Numbered from the stretch's first letter, positions 1 through 6,865 are shown. The stretch: DNA of 9,602 nt from Actinomycetes bacterium (GCA_021850085.1 JAJZRZ010000052.1:1-9602); one strand, 5' to 3'. Notes: generated from the sequence alone by a model not told the origin. A program made the numbers and translations.

Positions 1-138
1 GAACGCCTTCCGGGCGAGGTGCAGCAACACCGTCGAGTCCTTGCCGATGGACCACAGCATGCAGACGCTGCCGAGTGAGGCATACGCCTCCCTCATTATG
101 TGGATGCCCTTGGCCTCAAGCGTGTCGAGCTGGTTCAC
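1..138 (-). CDS. cysD: Sulfate adenylyltransferase small subunit CysD (5' part, cut by window edge)
   Basis: Forty-six codons are visible, beginning at a GTG at 138 and running off the left edge. The translation has the CysD N-terminus: LDTLEAKGIHIMREAYASLG, followed by the PP-loop-like CMLWSIGKDSTVLLHLARKAF region (SIGKDST, residues 30-36), which in the family binds ATP. CysD is the catalytic subunit of the CysDN ATP sulfurylase. It makes APS from ATP and sulfate in the cytoplasm, helped by the GTPase CysN, which should follow beyond the edge. The start is supported by a GGGGAGG ribosome site a few bases upstream. The GTG shares four bases (GTGA) with the cysH stop, so translation is probably coupled. 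Family assignment is firm; the rest of the protein cannot be judged. Confidence 0.9.
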   Translation of the reverse strand, partial: MNQLDTLEAKGIHIMREAYASLGSVCMLWSIGKDSTVLLHLARKAF

Positions 139-854
139 CTGTCGCCTCCCCGATCGTGAATCCCGCACTCGCCGTGCTCGGCGCTCTCCCACCACCAGCG
201 TCCACTGCGGGGGTCCTCGCCGGGCTCGACCGCCCGCGTACAGGGGGCGCAGCCGATGCTCGGGAAACCGCGGTCGTGCAACGGGTTGTACGGCACGTCG
301 TGCTCGCGCGCGAAGGCCGACACCCCATCCTCGGTCCAGCCCGCGAGCGGGTTCACCTTCACGAGCCCGGCGGCGTCCCACTCGACCACGTCCACGCGCT
401 CGCGCGTGACGCCCTGCCCGCTCCGCAGGCCGCACACCCACGCGTCCAGCCCCTCTTGAGCCCGCCGAAGCGGCCGCACCTTCCGGACTTCGCAGCAGCG
501 CTTCCTCTCGGCCACGCTGTCACGGAAGAGGTTCACCCCGTGCAACGCGACCATCTCCTCCACCTCTGACGCATCCGGCGAGTACACCTGGATCGGAAGC
601 GCATAGCGCGCGGAGGTGAGGTGCATGAGGTCGTACGCCTCCGGGAAGAGCCGGCCCGTGTCGAGGGTGAAGACGCCGATCGGCAACCGCGCACCGGCGA
701 TCATCGCGGTCAGCACCTGATCCTCGATGCCGAGCGAGCTTGCAAGCCCCACGCGGCCCGGAAACGTTTCGGCTGCCCATGCGAGCACGTCCCCGGCCGA
801 GGCACCGGCCAGCGCCTCGTTCCATCCGGCTATGCGTTCTCTGTCGTCGTTCAC
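135..854 (-). CDS. cysH: Assimilatory APS reductase (iron-sulfur type CysH)
   Basis: This 239-residue protein reduces adenylyl sulfate to sulfite and AMP, using thioredoxin or a similar donor. Visible motifs in order: SSLGIEDQV at 39-47, TLDTGRLFPEAYDL at 63-76, CC at 120-121, GLRSGQGVTR at 142-151, CxxC at 202-205, and the C-terminal ECGIH at 229-233 with the catalytic Cys230. The CC plus CxxC set ligates a [4Fe-4S] cluster and is the usual mark of APS rather than PAPS reductases. Length is typical of the family. I chose the GTG at 854 because AAGGAG lies ten bases upstream and homologs start near here. The longer open frame to 1004 only reads through the end of cysA in another frame. The gap to the cysA stop is 16 bases; the end overlaps cysD by 4. 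The loop reads RSGQGVTR, where QS is common, a minor deviation. Confidence 0.93.
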   Translation of the reverse strand: MNDDRERIAGWNEALAGASAGDVLAWAAETFPGRVGLASSLGIEDQVLTAMIAGARLPIGVFTLDTGRLFPEAYDLMHLTSARYALPIQVYSPDASEVEEMVALHGVNLFRDSVAERKRCCEVRKVRPLRRAQEGLDAWVCGLRSGQGVTRERVDVVEWDAAGLVKVNPLAGWTEDGVSAFAREHDVPYNPLHDRGFPSIGCAPCTRAVEPGEDPRSGRWWWESAEHGECGIHDRGGDR

Positions 855-870
855 GTGGCTGCTGCTCCTT

Positions 871-1968
871 CTAGATCGAGTAGTCGAGTCCCTCGTTGGG
901 AAAGACGGTGGCCGCACGCGGCCGAAGATAGACCCTCTGGTCACGCACGAGGCCGAGCCCGCGGTGGCGCTCCCGGTCCAGCTCAACGAGCACCGACTCT
1001 CCATCGGCGGTCACCAGCTCAACTTTCACGTTCGAACCGACAGGGTTTATGAAAGCGACCGTGGCCGCCACAGCGGACTCACTTGAACGCTGAGGCTCGA
1101 CCTCGATGTCGTACGGCCGCACGTACGCCTTCGCGACCGACCCCGGCCCGCCGACGCGCGTGGCGAGCTGCGGGTCGGTCAGCGCAAGACCGCCCACGCA
1201 GATGCGATCCTCCTCGACGCGCCCGTGGAACACGTTCACGTTGCCGAGGAACGTCATCACGAACTCGTTCGCCGGGTTGCCGAACACCTCCTCCGGTGTC
1301 CCGACCTGCTCGATGCGCCCCGCGTTCATGACCACGATGCGATCGGCGACCTCCAGCGCCTCCTCCTGGTCGTGCGTGACGAACACCGTGGTCACGCCGA
1401 GATCGTCGTGCAGGCGACGCAACCACCGCCGCAGCTCCTGCCGGACCCGCGCGTCGAGCGCACCGAACGGCTCGTCGAGAAGCAGCAGCTCGGGCTCGCT
1501 CGCCAGCGCGCGCGCGAGCGCCACGCGCTGACGCTGCCCGCCTGAGAGCTCGTCCGGGTAACGGGCTGCCAGCCCGTCGAGACGGAACAGTGCCATGAGC
1601 TCAGCCACCCGCGTGGCAATGAGCGTCTTCTTCGCTTTTCGCATGCGCAGCGCGAAGCCGATGTTGTCGGCCACAGTCATGTGCTTGAACAGTGCGTAGT
1701 GCTGGAACACGAAGCCGATGCCATGCGCGCCCGCGTCGGCCCCGGTGGTCTCGCGCCCGGCGATTTCTACGCTGCCCGTGTCGTGGCTCTCGAGCCCGGC
1801 GATGATTCGCAGAAGCGTGGTCTTGCCGGAACCCGAAGGCCCCAGCAGGGCGATCAGCTCGCCCGACCGGACGTCGAGGTCCACGTCGCGCAGGGCCTGG
1901 AACCCGCCGAACGAGCGGGATACGGCGCGAACGCGGATGCCTGCCTGCGTGTGATGGCGAGGGGTCAT
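871..1968 (-). CDS. cysA: Sulfate/thiosulfate ABC transporter ATP-binding protein CysA
   Basis: This 365-residue ATPase drives sulfate import from the cytoplasmic face of the CysTW channel. Walker A GPSGSGKTT is at 43-51, the Q-loop glutamine at 89, the ABC signature LSGGQRQ at 141-147, Walker B LLLLDE at 161-166, and the H-loop histidine at 199 in VFVTHDQEEA. After about residue 235 comes the C-terminal regulatory region usual in CysA (GNVNVFHGRV, YVRPYDIEV). All catalytic motifs are intact. The ATG start follows AAGGAG inside the end of cysW and overlaps the cysW stop as ATGA. CysA, MalK and PotA ATPases share this architecture. The sulfate assignment rests on the CysA-type C-terminal sequence and on the flanking cysT, cysW, cysH and cysD. 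Confidence 0.95.
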   Translation of the reverse strand: MTPRHHTQAGIRVRAVSRSFGGFQALRDVDLDVRSGELIALLGPSGSGKTTLLRIIAGLESHDTGSVEIAGRETTGADAGAHGIGFVFQHYALFKHMTVADNIGFALRMRKAKKTLIATRVAELMALFRLDGLAARYPDELSGGQRQRVALARALASEPELLLLDEPFGALDARVRQELRRWLRRLHDDLGVTTVFVTHDQEEALEVADRIVVMNAGRIEQVGTPEEVFGNPANEFVMTFLGNVNVFHGRVEEDRICVGGLALTDPQLATRVGGPGSVAKAYVRPYDIEVEPQRSSESAVAATVAFINPVGSNVKVELVTADGESVLVELDRERHRGLGLVRDQRVYLRPRAATVFPNEGLDYSI

Positions 1969-2801
1969 CGGCTCTCCTTACCGTTTCGCCGACCGAGACG
2001 AGCCAAGGCCTTCTGCGCGACGATCGTGAGCACGGCCAGCAGCGTCAGGGGCAGCGCGGCAGCGAACGCGGCGGTCGTCTGGTAGTTCACGTACGCCTGC
2101 TCGATGTACAGGGGCATGGTCTGGGTCTTGCCGATCAGGTTGCCCGACAGGACCGAGACAGCGCCGAACTCTCCGAGAGCGCGAGCAGCCGTCAGGATCG
2201 AGCCGTAGAAGACCGCCCACCGGATGTTCGGCAGCACGATGTGCAGAAACGTCTGTGCCTTGCTTGCGCCGAGAGTTCGCGCCGCCTCCTCCTCGGCGGG
2301 TCCGATCTCACGCAGCAGAGCGACAACCTCCTTGGCGACGAAGGGCAACGTCACGAAGATCGTGGCGAGCATGATTCCGGGAAGGGCGAAGACGATCCTG
2401 ACATCCATCGTCTCGAGCAACGGACCGAACCATCCCTGCCTGCCGTACAGCAGCAGGAACATCAGACCGGCCACCACAGGAGACACGGCGATCGGCAGAT
2501 CGAGCAGCGTCAGGATGACACCCCGGCCCGGCAGACGGGTGCGTTCGACCGCGTACGCTGCGACCACGCCGAACACCACGTTGAAGCCGAGCGCCGACAG
2601 CACCGCGAGGCACGTCAGCAACGCAGCATGGCGGACCTCGGGCGTCGATAGCGCCGCGAAGAACGCAGGTACACCGTCGGCGAACGCCGCCACGAAGACG
2701 CTCGCAAAGGGCAGTGCGAGAGCGACGGCGAGCCACGCTACCGCGACGCCGATCACGACCGGGCGGGCGGCGCCCTCCCCTGGACGGGAACGCCTAGCCA
2801 T
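1965..2801 (-). CDS. cysW: Sulfate ABC transporter permease CysW
   Basis: A 278-residue inner-membrane permease that forms the sulfate channel with CysT. There are about six hydrophobic segments, at roughly 15-42, 60-85, 95-118, 137-162, 196-220 and 243-265. The EAA loop that docks on the ATPase is at 170-193, reading EEEAARTLGASKAQTFLHIV, and is followed by the family-typical RALGEFGAVSVLSGN at 207-221. The ATG start has a GAGGGG ribosome site. It overlaps the end of cysT by eight bases, and its own stop overlaps cysA by four, so the three transporter genes are translationally coupled. Confidence 0.94.
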   Translation of the reverse strand: MARRSRPGEGAARPVVIGVAVAWLAVALALPFASVFVAAFADGVPAFFAALSTPEVRHAALLTCLAVLSALGFNVVFGVVAAYAVERTRLPGRGVILTLLDLPIAVSPVVAGLMFLLLYGRQGWFGPLLETMDVRIVFALPGIMLATIFVTLPFVAKEVVALLREIGPAEEEAARTLGASKAQTFLHIVLPNIRWAVFYGSILTAARALGEFGAVSVLSGNLIGKTQTMPLYIEQAYVNYQTTAAFAAALPLTLLAVLTIVAQKALARLGRRNGKESR

Positions 2802-3660
2802 GCTGGCCCCTCTCGCGCTGCAGGAGCCCTATCGCCGCCAGGGTGAGGATCGACGCGGCGAGCATCACGGTCGCGATGACCGTCGCTCCAACGGTGTCGT
2901 ACTCCTCGAGCCGTTGGAAGATCAGCACGGGAGCGGTGAGCGTGCTGAGCGGGATGTTGCCCGAAATGATGACGACAGAGCCGAACTCCCCGACGGACCG
3001 TGCAAAGCTGAGCGCGAACCCCGTGAGCATCGCAGCGCGAAGCGACGGCAGGATCACGTGGCCGAAGACCTGCCTCGGCCTGGCACCCAGAAGCGCCGCG
3101 GCCTCCTCCACCTCAGGCTCGAGCTGCTGCAGCACAGGCTGGACGGCGCGTACCACGAACGGCATCGATACGAACGTCATGGCCACGAGCACGCCGGCCG
3201 GGCTGAAGGAAGCTGCAAGCGCTGGATGCACCGCGCCGACCCACCCGCGAGGACTCAGCAGCTCCGAGAGCGTGATGCCCGCGACAGCGGTTGGTAGGGC
3301 GAAGGGCAGGTCCACGAGGGCGTTCATGAGCGACTTGCCCGGGAACTCGTAGCGCACCAGCGCCCACGCCACGATGGTACCCATCACCGTGTTAACGGCA
3401 GCCGTGAGCAGCGCACCCCCGAACGAGAGACCCAGTGCAGACAGGGCGATCGGTCCGCTGACCGAGCGGAGGGCATCCGAAACCCCGGCTCCTGATGCTT
3501 TGACCACGACCGCGGCGAGCGGAAGGACGACCATGCCGCCGAGAACCGCCCAGGTGATACCCCATGGCAGTAGGGCGCTCGAACGGCTGGTTGAAGCGGG
3601 CCGGCGGCCTTTCGTCGTCTGCCCCGTGCTGGTCGTGTTTCGTGTGATGTCCGTGGCCAC
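2794..3660 (-). CDS. cysT: Sulfate ABC transporter permease CysT
   Basis: A 288-residue polytopic permease, partner of CysW. About six membrane segments follow a hydrophilic, Ser/Thr-rich N-terminal tail of some 30 residues. VDLPFALPTAVAGITL lies at 116-131. The EAA loop is at 185-206 (EEAAALLGARPRQVFGHV), followed by SVGEFGSVVIISGNIP at 222-237, which is characteristic of CysT/CysW. The start is GTG at 3660, six bases after the stop of the binding-protein gene. A GGAG about 12 bases upstream is a weak ribosome site, so expression may rely on coupling. No other good start lies before the first membrane segment. The symbol cysU is also used for this gene. Confidence 0.93.
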   Translation of the reverse strand: MATDITRNTTSTGQTTKGRRPASTSRSSALLPWGITWAVLGGMVVLPLAAVVVKASGAGVSDALRSVSGPIALSALGLSFGGALLTAAVNTVMGTIVAWALVRYEFPGKSLMNALVDLPFALPTAVAGITLSELLSPRGWVGAVHPALAASFSPAGVLVAMTFVSMPFVVRAVQPVLQQLEPEVEEAAALLGARPRQVFGHVILPSLRAAMLTGFALSFARSVGEFGSVVIISGNIPLSTLTAPVLIFQRLEEYDTVGATVIATVMLAASILTLAAIGLLQRERGQHG

Positions 3661-3666
3661 CGGTGC

Positions 3667-4737
3667 CTAACGCTCCGCCGCCACGTCGGCTTCTATCCTT
3701 GAGTAGATGCCGCCTTCGCCGAAGAACTCAGGCGTAACCTGGCTCCAGCCGCCGAGGTCAGCGATGGTGAACAGCCTTCCTTCCGGAAGAGGGTATGTCT
3801 GCTCGTACTCGGCCAGAACCTTCTGATCGACCGGCCGCAGGCCGGTCTCCGCAAAAGCACGCTGCGCCTGCGGTGTGAACAGGAACTCGGCGAACGCCTT
3901 CGCTACGTCCACGTTGCCGCGCTTTCTGGCGTATTCGTCCACCACGGCGACAGCTGTCTCCGCGAGTATCGTGTCACGCGGGACCACGATCTCGAGTTCG
4001 GTCCCTTCGGACTGCGCGATCAGCGCGTCGCTCTCCCAAAGCACTGCCGCATCGCCGATGCCCTTCAGGAGAAATGTGTTCGAGGCATCGCGAGCGTTCT
4101 TGTCAAGGACGAGCGTGCTGGCGTACATGGAGCGCACCTGTTCGTACGCTTCATCCTCACTCCCACCCGCGGCCACGGCGACGGAGCCCCAAGCCGCGAG
4201 CAGGTTCCACTGCGCGCCACCGCTGGTCTTCGGGTTTGGCGTCACCACCCCGATACCGCGCCGCGAAACATCGGCCCATCGGTCGATGCTTTTGGGATTG
4301 CCCGGCCGCACGCCGATCACGATCAAACTGGTGGTGGGGACCCCCGTGCCACCGAAACGCGCCTGCCATCCCGCCTCGATCAGGCCTGCCTCTGCGATCC
4401 TCTCCACATCGGGGGCCATAGCCAGATGGACGACATCCGCTTCCAGCCCGTCCACCACCGCACGCGCCTGAGAGCTTGACCCGCCGTACGACACGGTGAA
4501 CTCCACCGTCTCGCCAGTCTCGTTCCTCCAGTGCTCCTGGAACGCAGGGATGATCTCTTTGTAGGCCTTCTCAGGGATCGAAAAGGCGACGAGCGTCAGC
4601 TGCCGTGCCTTCGAAGCCTGGCCAGCACCGCTCGGAGACGACGCGGCTCGCACACACCCGGAGAGCGCCCCCGCGAGCAGTACCGCGAGCGCTACTCCGG
4701 CAGCGCGCCGACGCAGGCCCGTGTTCACGCTCCTCAT
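3667..4737 (-). CDS. sbp: Sulfate-binding lipoprotein of the CysTWA transporter
   Basis: A 356-residue extracytoplasmic substrate-binding protein and the first gene of the sulfate operon. The N-terminus is a lipoprotein signal: basic residues RRR at 9-11, a hydrophobic core at 12-24, and the lipobox LSGC with the acylated cysteine at 28. The mature protein carries sulfate-binder motifs SYGGSSSQ (83-90), NPKTSGGAQWN (168-178) and GIGDAAVLWESDAL (226-239). I chose the ATG at 4737 over an in-frame ATG at 4821 because GAGGAG lies five bases upstream, the signal peptide begins properly here, and the candidate promoter at 4807-4834 overlaps the longer form. Thiosulfate-binding CysP is homologous and cannot be excluded as the specificity. 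A lipid anchor is usual when the host has no periplasm. Confidence 0.9.
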   Translation of the reverse strand: MRSVNTGLRRRAAGVALAVLLAGALSGCVRAASSPSGAGQASKARQLTLVAFSIPEKAYKEIIPAFQEHWRNETGETVEFTVSYGGSSSQARAVVDGLEADVVHLAMAPDVERIAEAGLIEAGWQARFGGTGVPTTSLIVIGVRPGNPKSIDRWADVSRRGIGVVTPNPKTSGGAQWNLLAAWGSVAVAAGGSEDEAYEQVRSMYASTLVLDKNARDASNTFLLKGIGDAAVLWESDALIAQSEGTELEIVVPRDTILAETAVAVVDEYARKRGNVDVAKAFAEFLFTPQAQRAFAETGLRPVDQKVLAEYEQTYPLPEGRLFTIADLGGWSQVTPEFFGEGGIYSRIEADVAAER

Positions 4738-4752
4738 CGCTTCTCCTCTCGA

Positions 4753-4764
4753 CGGCACGTGCCG
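4753..4764. promoter_or_regulatory. Perfect palindrome CGGCACGTGCCG in the sulfate operon leader
   Basis: A perfect 12-base palindrome lies between the candidate promoter and the start of the sulfate-binding protein gene. It could be a repressor site in the untranslated leader. Its CACGTG core also sits at the centre of the imperfect palindrome at 4835-4858, 88 bases away. No regulator is known from this window, so the role is inferred from position only. Confidence 0.3.
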
Positions 4765-4806
4765 CCTTCTCCGCGTCACCATTCGATGCGCAGTTCTTGA
4801 GATGGG

Positions 4807-4834
4807 ATGATAGAGCGCCACGCGCGGTCACCAA
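4807..4834 (-). promoter_or_regulatory. Candidate promoter of the sulfate assimilation operon
   Basis: Read on the minus strand, TTGGTG (4829-4834) and TATCAT (4807-4812) are separated by 16 bases and resemble sigma-70 -35 and -10 boxes; the -10 matches five of six consensus bases. Transcription would start near 4800, leaving a leader of about 60 bases before the sbp ATG. That is too short for a SAM or similar riboswitch. This is the only plausible promoter I see before the six-gene operon. Confidence 0.5.
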
Positions 4835-4858
4835 CGCACTAATCACGTGCTATATGCG
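4835..4858. promoter_or_regulatory. Imperfect 24-base palindrome next to the operon -35 box
   Basis: The two 12-base halves, CGCACTAATCAC and GTGCTATATGCG, pair at 8 of 12 positions, with the CACGTG centre and the outer CGCA/TGCG arms conserved. The element touches the -35 box at 4829-4834 on its upstream side, which is where an activator such as a LysR-type sulfur regulator would bind. It could equally act on the divergent gene on the plus strand. Confidence 0.3.
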
Positions 4859-5067
4859 CAAAATCAAGCGCAGAGCGATCGTCGGGAGGGCGGCCTGAAG
4901 TGTGCATAGCAGCGGTAAGCACGACCGCCGCGCCAACGAAAGTGTCCCCGCCTGCCCTCCTGATGCTAGGATACCCAGCGAAAGGCCCGATGAATGCGCC
5001 CGCTGACACTACTGACTGCGACAGGCGCCAACATGGCTTCCGGCTCGCGGAACGCGGAGGCGATGTC
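4859..5067. other. Upstream region of the membrane protein gene, no confident gene
   Basis: This stretch lies between the divergent sulfate operon and the TTG start at 5068. The reading frame is open back to a GTG at 4900, but the 56 extra residues (Ala/Pro/Thr-rich, no hydrophobic segment) do not look like part of a membrane protein. I could not find a convincing -35/-10 pair on the plus strand; TAGGAT near 4966-4971 is a weak -10-like string. It may hold the promoter and leader of the membrane protein gene. Confidence 0.4.
5056..5060 (+). promoter_or_regulatory. Ribosome binding site that sets a TTG start
   Basis: GGAGG lies seven bases before the TTG at 5068, which is ideal spacing. It is the best ribosome site in the open frame; the upstream GTG (4900) and ATG (4990) have weaker ones. 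The choice gives a protein that begins directly with a short basic stretch and a membrane segment. Confidence 0.65.
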
Positions 5068-6444
5068 TTGAGAGCCCTTAGACTTACTTCATTGCTGGCT
5101 GGCCTGATCGTGCTCTTCTCTGTATTAATGGTTGCTGCCTTCTGTGTCCCTGACGCTCCCATCCGACGACACATGCCCACTTCGGTAAAGGCACTCGAGC
5201 TGGAAGGGCACCCATACCATCCTCTGCTCGGGCTCCACTCGCTGATGCCAGACAACTACACCGATGCATTGATGCTCAATCAAGCGCTGAATCCGATCGG
5301 CGCGTCACCGGTCAGGGCAGCCTTCGGAAACTACATGCTCGTCCAGTTTGATCCCGGGTCCTCGCCTGTCACGATTGACAGCCCGATCGATGCCATCCCT
5401 AGCCTTCGTGTCGCATACGAGGGTGGCCCGGGCGAGGAACACTCTTACAACCGCTATTGGCATGGTTATCAGGTGGTGCTGCGGCCCCTCCTCGCTCTGT
5501 TCGACTACAGAGCCATCAGGTTCCTCAACATTCTCGGCATTTCGCTGCTCTTCTGTGCTTCGGTGCTCGCGGTGCGGTTCCGTCTGGGACTGGGAGCTGC
5601 ATTGTCGATGACTTCCGCGTTCATTCTGACGGGCATCGTGGGCGTGCCGCTCTCTCTCCAGTACATGGGCGTTTTCACCGTCATGCTGATCGGTGTCTTC
5701 TGGGCTGCCCGATCGGTCGATGCTTCGGGTGGGGTGCGGCATGACCTCGAGGTGTTTCTGACGCTGGGCGCGGTCACCGCCTTCCTGGATCTGCTGACAG
5801 TGCCAGCACTGACCATTCTCATGCCGTTGGCGGTGATTCTCACCGCGCGCGCTCGGGCTGACCTGGCATGGACCGCGTCACATCAGTTGGGATACATCCT
5901 GAAGATTGCGTCCGTGTGGGCTTTCGGCTACGTAGGCGCGTGGGTCTCCAAGTGGGCAATCGCTTCCGTCGCTCTCGGCGACGACGTGTTCCGCACGGCG
6001 ATCACACTGGCAGCGCGCCAGTTTGACGGCGTGAGCGTCTCCGGAGAGTGGCTTGGAAGAGCTGACGCCCTGCTGTGGAACGGCGCCATGCTCGTTCCGG
6101 CCTTTGGCCTCAATCAATCGATCAGCCTGCAATGGCCAGTGGTGTTCAGGGTCTCAGCAATCCTGCTTGTCGCCCTCGCAGCGCTGTGCTGGGCGATCCT
6201 AAGGCACCCGAGAGCCGAAAGGCTCGCCAACGGCTGGCCTGGCCTTCTGCTCGTTTCGTTGGCGCCTTACGCATGGTATGTGCTGCTCCATGAGCACTCG
6301 CTGATACATTTCTGGTTCACCTATCGTCTGCAAGCGGTGACGATCTTCGTTTTGCTCTTTGTCGCCTTTCGTGCGATCGATCCGGGTTACCTGTCCGGAC
6401 TGAAACGAAGGGTCCTGAACCTACTGGGTGCCGATACAGCGTAG
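5068..6444 (+). CDS. Uncharacterised polytopic membrane protein with RYWHGY motif
   Basis: A 458-residue integral membrane protein with no function I can name. It begins RALRLTSLLAGLIVL, a signal-anchor-like segment (about 7-27), followed by a hydrophilic stretch of roughly 100 residues that probably faces outside. This holds SYNRYWHGYQV, with RYWHGY at 129-134. About nine or ten more hydrophobic segments follow, and near the C-terminus lies HSLIHFWFTYR at 410-420 between two membrane segments. I recall similar His/Tyr/Trp motifs in conserved hypothetical proteins of Gram-positive bacteria, sometimes near cell-surface polysaccharide genes. The topology resembles membrane (GT-C-like) glycosyltransferases, but I see no clear acidic catalytic motif, so that is only a guess. 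The frame is open back to 4900. Two 60-base samples (5101-5160 and 5521-5580) have 33 and 34 G+C, against 42 in 7981-8040, so composition differs from the neighbours. It appears to be a single-gene unit. Confidence 0.85.
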   Translation: MRALRLTSLLAGLIVLFSVLMVAAFCVPDAPIRRHMPTSVKALELEGHPYHPLLGLHSLMPDNYTDALMLNQALNPIGASPVRAAFGNYMLVQFDPGSSPVTIDSPIDAIPSLRVAYEGGPGEEHSYNRYWHGYQVVLRPLLALFDYRAIRFLNILGISLLFCASVLAVRFRLGLGAALSMTSAFILTGIVGVPLSLQYMGVFTVMLIGVFWAARSVDASGGVRHDLEVFLTLGAVTAFLDLLTVPALTILMPLAVILTARARADLAWTASHQLGYILKIASVWAFGYVGAWVSKWAIASVALGDDVFRTAITLAARQFDGVSVSGEWLGRADALLWNGAMLVPAFGLNQSISLQWPVVFRVSAILLVALAALCWAILRHPRAERLANGWPGLLLVSLAPYAWYVLLHEHSLIHFWFTYRLQAVTIFVLLFVAFRAIDPGYLSGLKRRVLNLLGADTA

Positions 6445-6584
6445 CCGCCGAAGATTCGAAGCTTGCCATTGTTCAGGCGTTCGTCGCACGCGTAGCCGCT
6501 TGAGCCTGGTGCGTCATTCCTTCAGGCACCAAGCCGCAAGACTCGGTCTCACCCTCCAACAGGGCTCCGTAGCCTCTTACAGCT
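6445..6584. other. Noncoding stretch after the membrane protein gene
   Basis: No gene is supported here. The only structure is an imperfect hairpin at 6499-6540: TGGTGC pairs with GCACCA, with an outer CTTG/CAAG pair across an internal loop. It has no T tract and matches no RNA family I recognise. Confidence 0.4.
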
Positions 6585-6631
6585 AAAACGCCCCTTCGAG
6601 TATCTCCGGAGAGAACCCAAAGGGGCGTTTT
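6585..6631. terminator. Bidirectional intrinsic terminator
   Basis: AAAACGCCCCTT (6585-6596) pairs perfectly with AAGGGGCGTTTT (6620-6631), a 12-base-pair GC-rich stem bounded by A and T runs on both strands. The 23-base loop contains the small palindrome TCTCCGGAGA (6603-6612), which could form a nested stem. It lies between the convergent membrane protein gene (plus) and tRNA-Val (minus) and can end both transcripts; the tRNA 3' end is only eight bases away. Confidence 0.85.
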
Positions 6632-6639
6632 GTCATTCA

Positions 6640-6714
6640 TGGTGGGCGCTAGAGGATTTGAACCTCTGACCCCTTCCGCGTCAAGGAAGTGCTCTCCCCC
6701 TGAGCTAAGCGCCC
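6640..6714 (-). tRNA. tRNA-Val (anticodon GAC)
   Basis: Read on the minus strand this folds as a full cloverleaf: acceptor GGGCGCT/AGCGCCC, D stem GCTC/GAGC, anticodon stem CTTCC/GGAAG around loop TTGACGC (anticodon GAC), and T stem AGAGG/CCTCT with loop TTCAAAT. The 3' CCA is encoded (6640-6642). It is transcribed toward the terminator at 6585-6631 from a promoter near 6744-6752. Confidence 0.97.
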
Positions 6715-6743
6715 GTCTTGAGGCCGCCGTAGCGGCGTCGCCT

Positions 6744-6752
6744 ATTGTACCA
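6744..6752 (-). promoter_or_regulatory. Extended -10 promoter of tRNA-Val
   Basis: On the minus strand TGG precedes TACAAT (-10 at 6744-6749, five of six consensus bases), an extended -10 element. Transcription would start near 6737, about 23 bases before the tRNA. No good -35 box is present at 16-18 bases, as is common with extended -10 promoters. The element sits in the loop of an 8-base inverted repeat, GCGTCGCC (6735-6742) and GGCGACGC (6760-6767). Confidence 0.55.
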
Positions 6753-6865
6753 GCCGAAGGGCGACGCGCCAGTCCCAACTTGATGGCAACCCGGGCGACC
6801 TCATCGTCGGCCGAAGCCCGGTAGGAAAGCGGGTTTCGCAACCGGAGTGCCACGGGAAACGCGTG

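Noticed and set aside
855..1004. Longer N-terminus for cysH
   Set aside because: The extra residues overlap the end of cysA in another frame, have no family similarity, and the GTG at 854 has a proper ribosome site.
2224..3297. Plus-strand open frame of 357 codons
   Set aside because: It is antisense to cysW and cysT, which have clear family motifs; the translation is low-complexity and Arg/Thr/Ser-rich.
4738..4800. Possible riboswitch (SAM or similar) ahead of the sulfate genes
   Set aside because: The leader from the proposed start site is only about 60 bases and shows none of the conserved core strings or a terminator/antiterminator pair.
4738..4821. Longer N-terminus for the sulfate-binding protein starting at 4821
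   Set aside because: It would overlap the candidate promoter and place 28 basic residues before a complete lipoprotein signal; the ATG at 4737 has GAGGAG upstream.
6499..6540. Imperfect hairpin (TGGTGC/GCACCA with CTTG/CAAG) considered as an RNA element or terminator
   Set aside because: No T tract, no recognised RNA family core, and a strong terminator lies just downstream.
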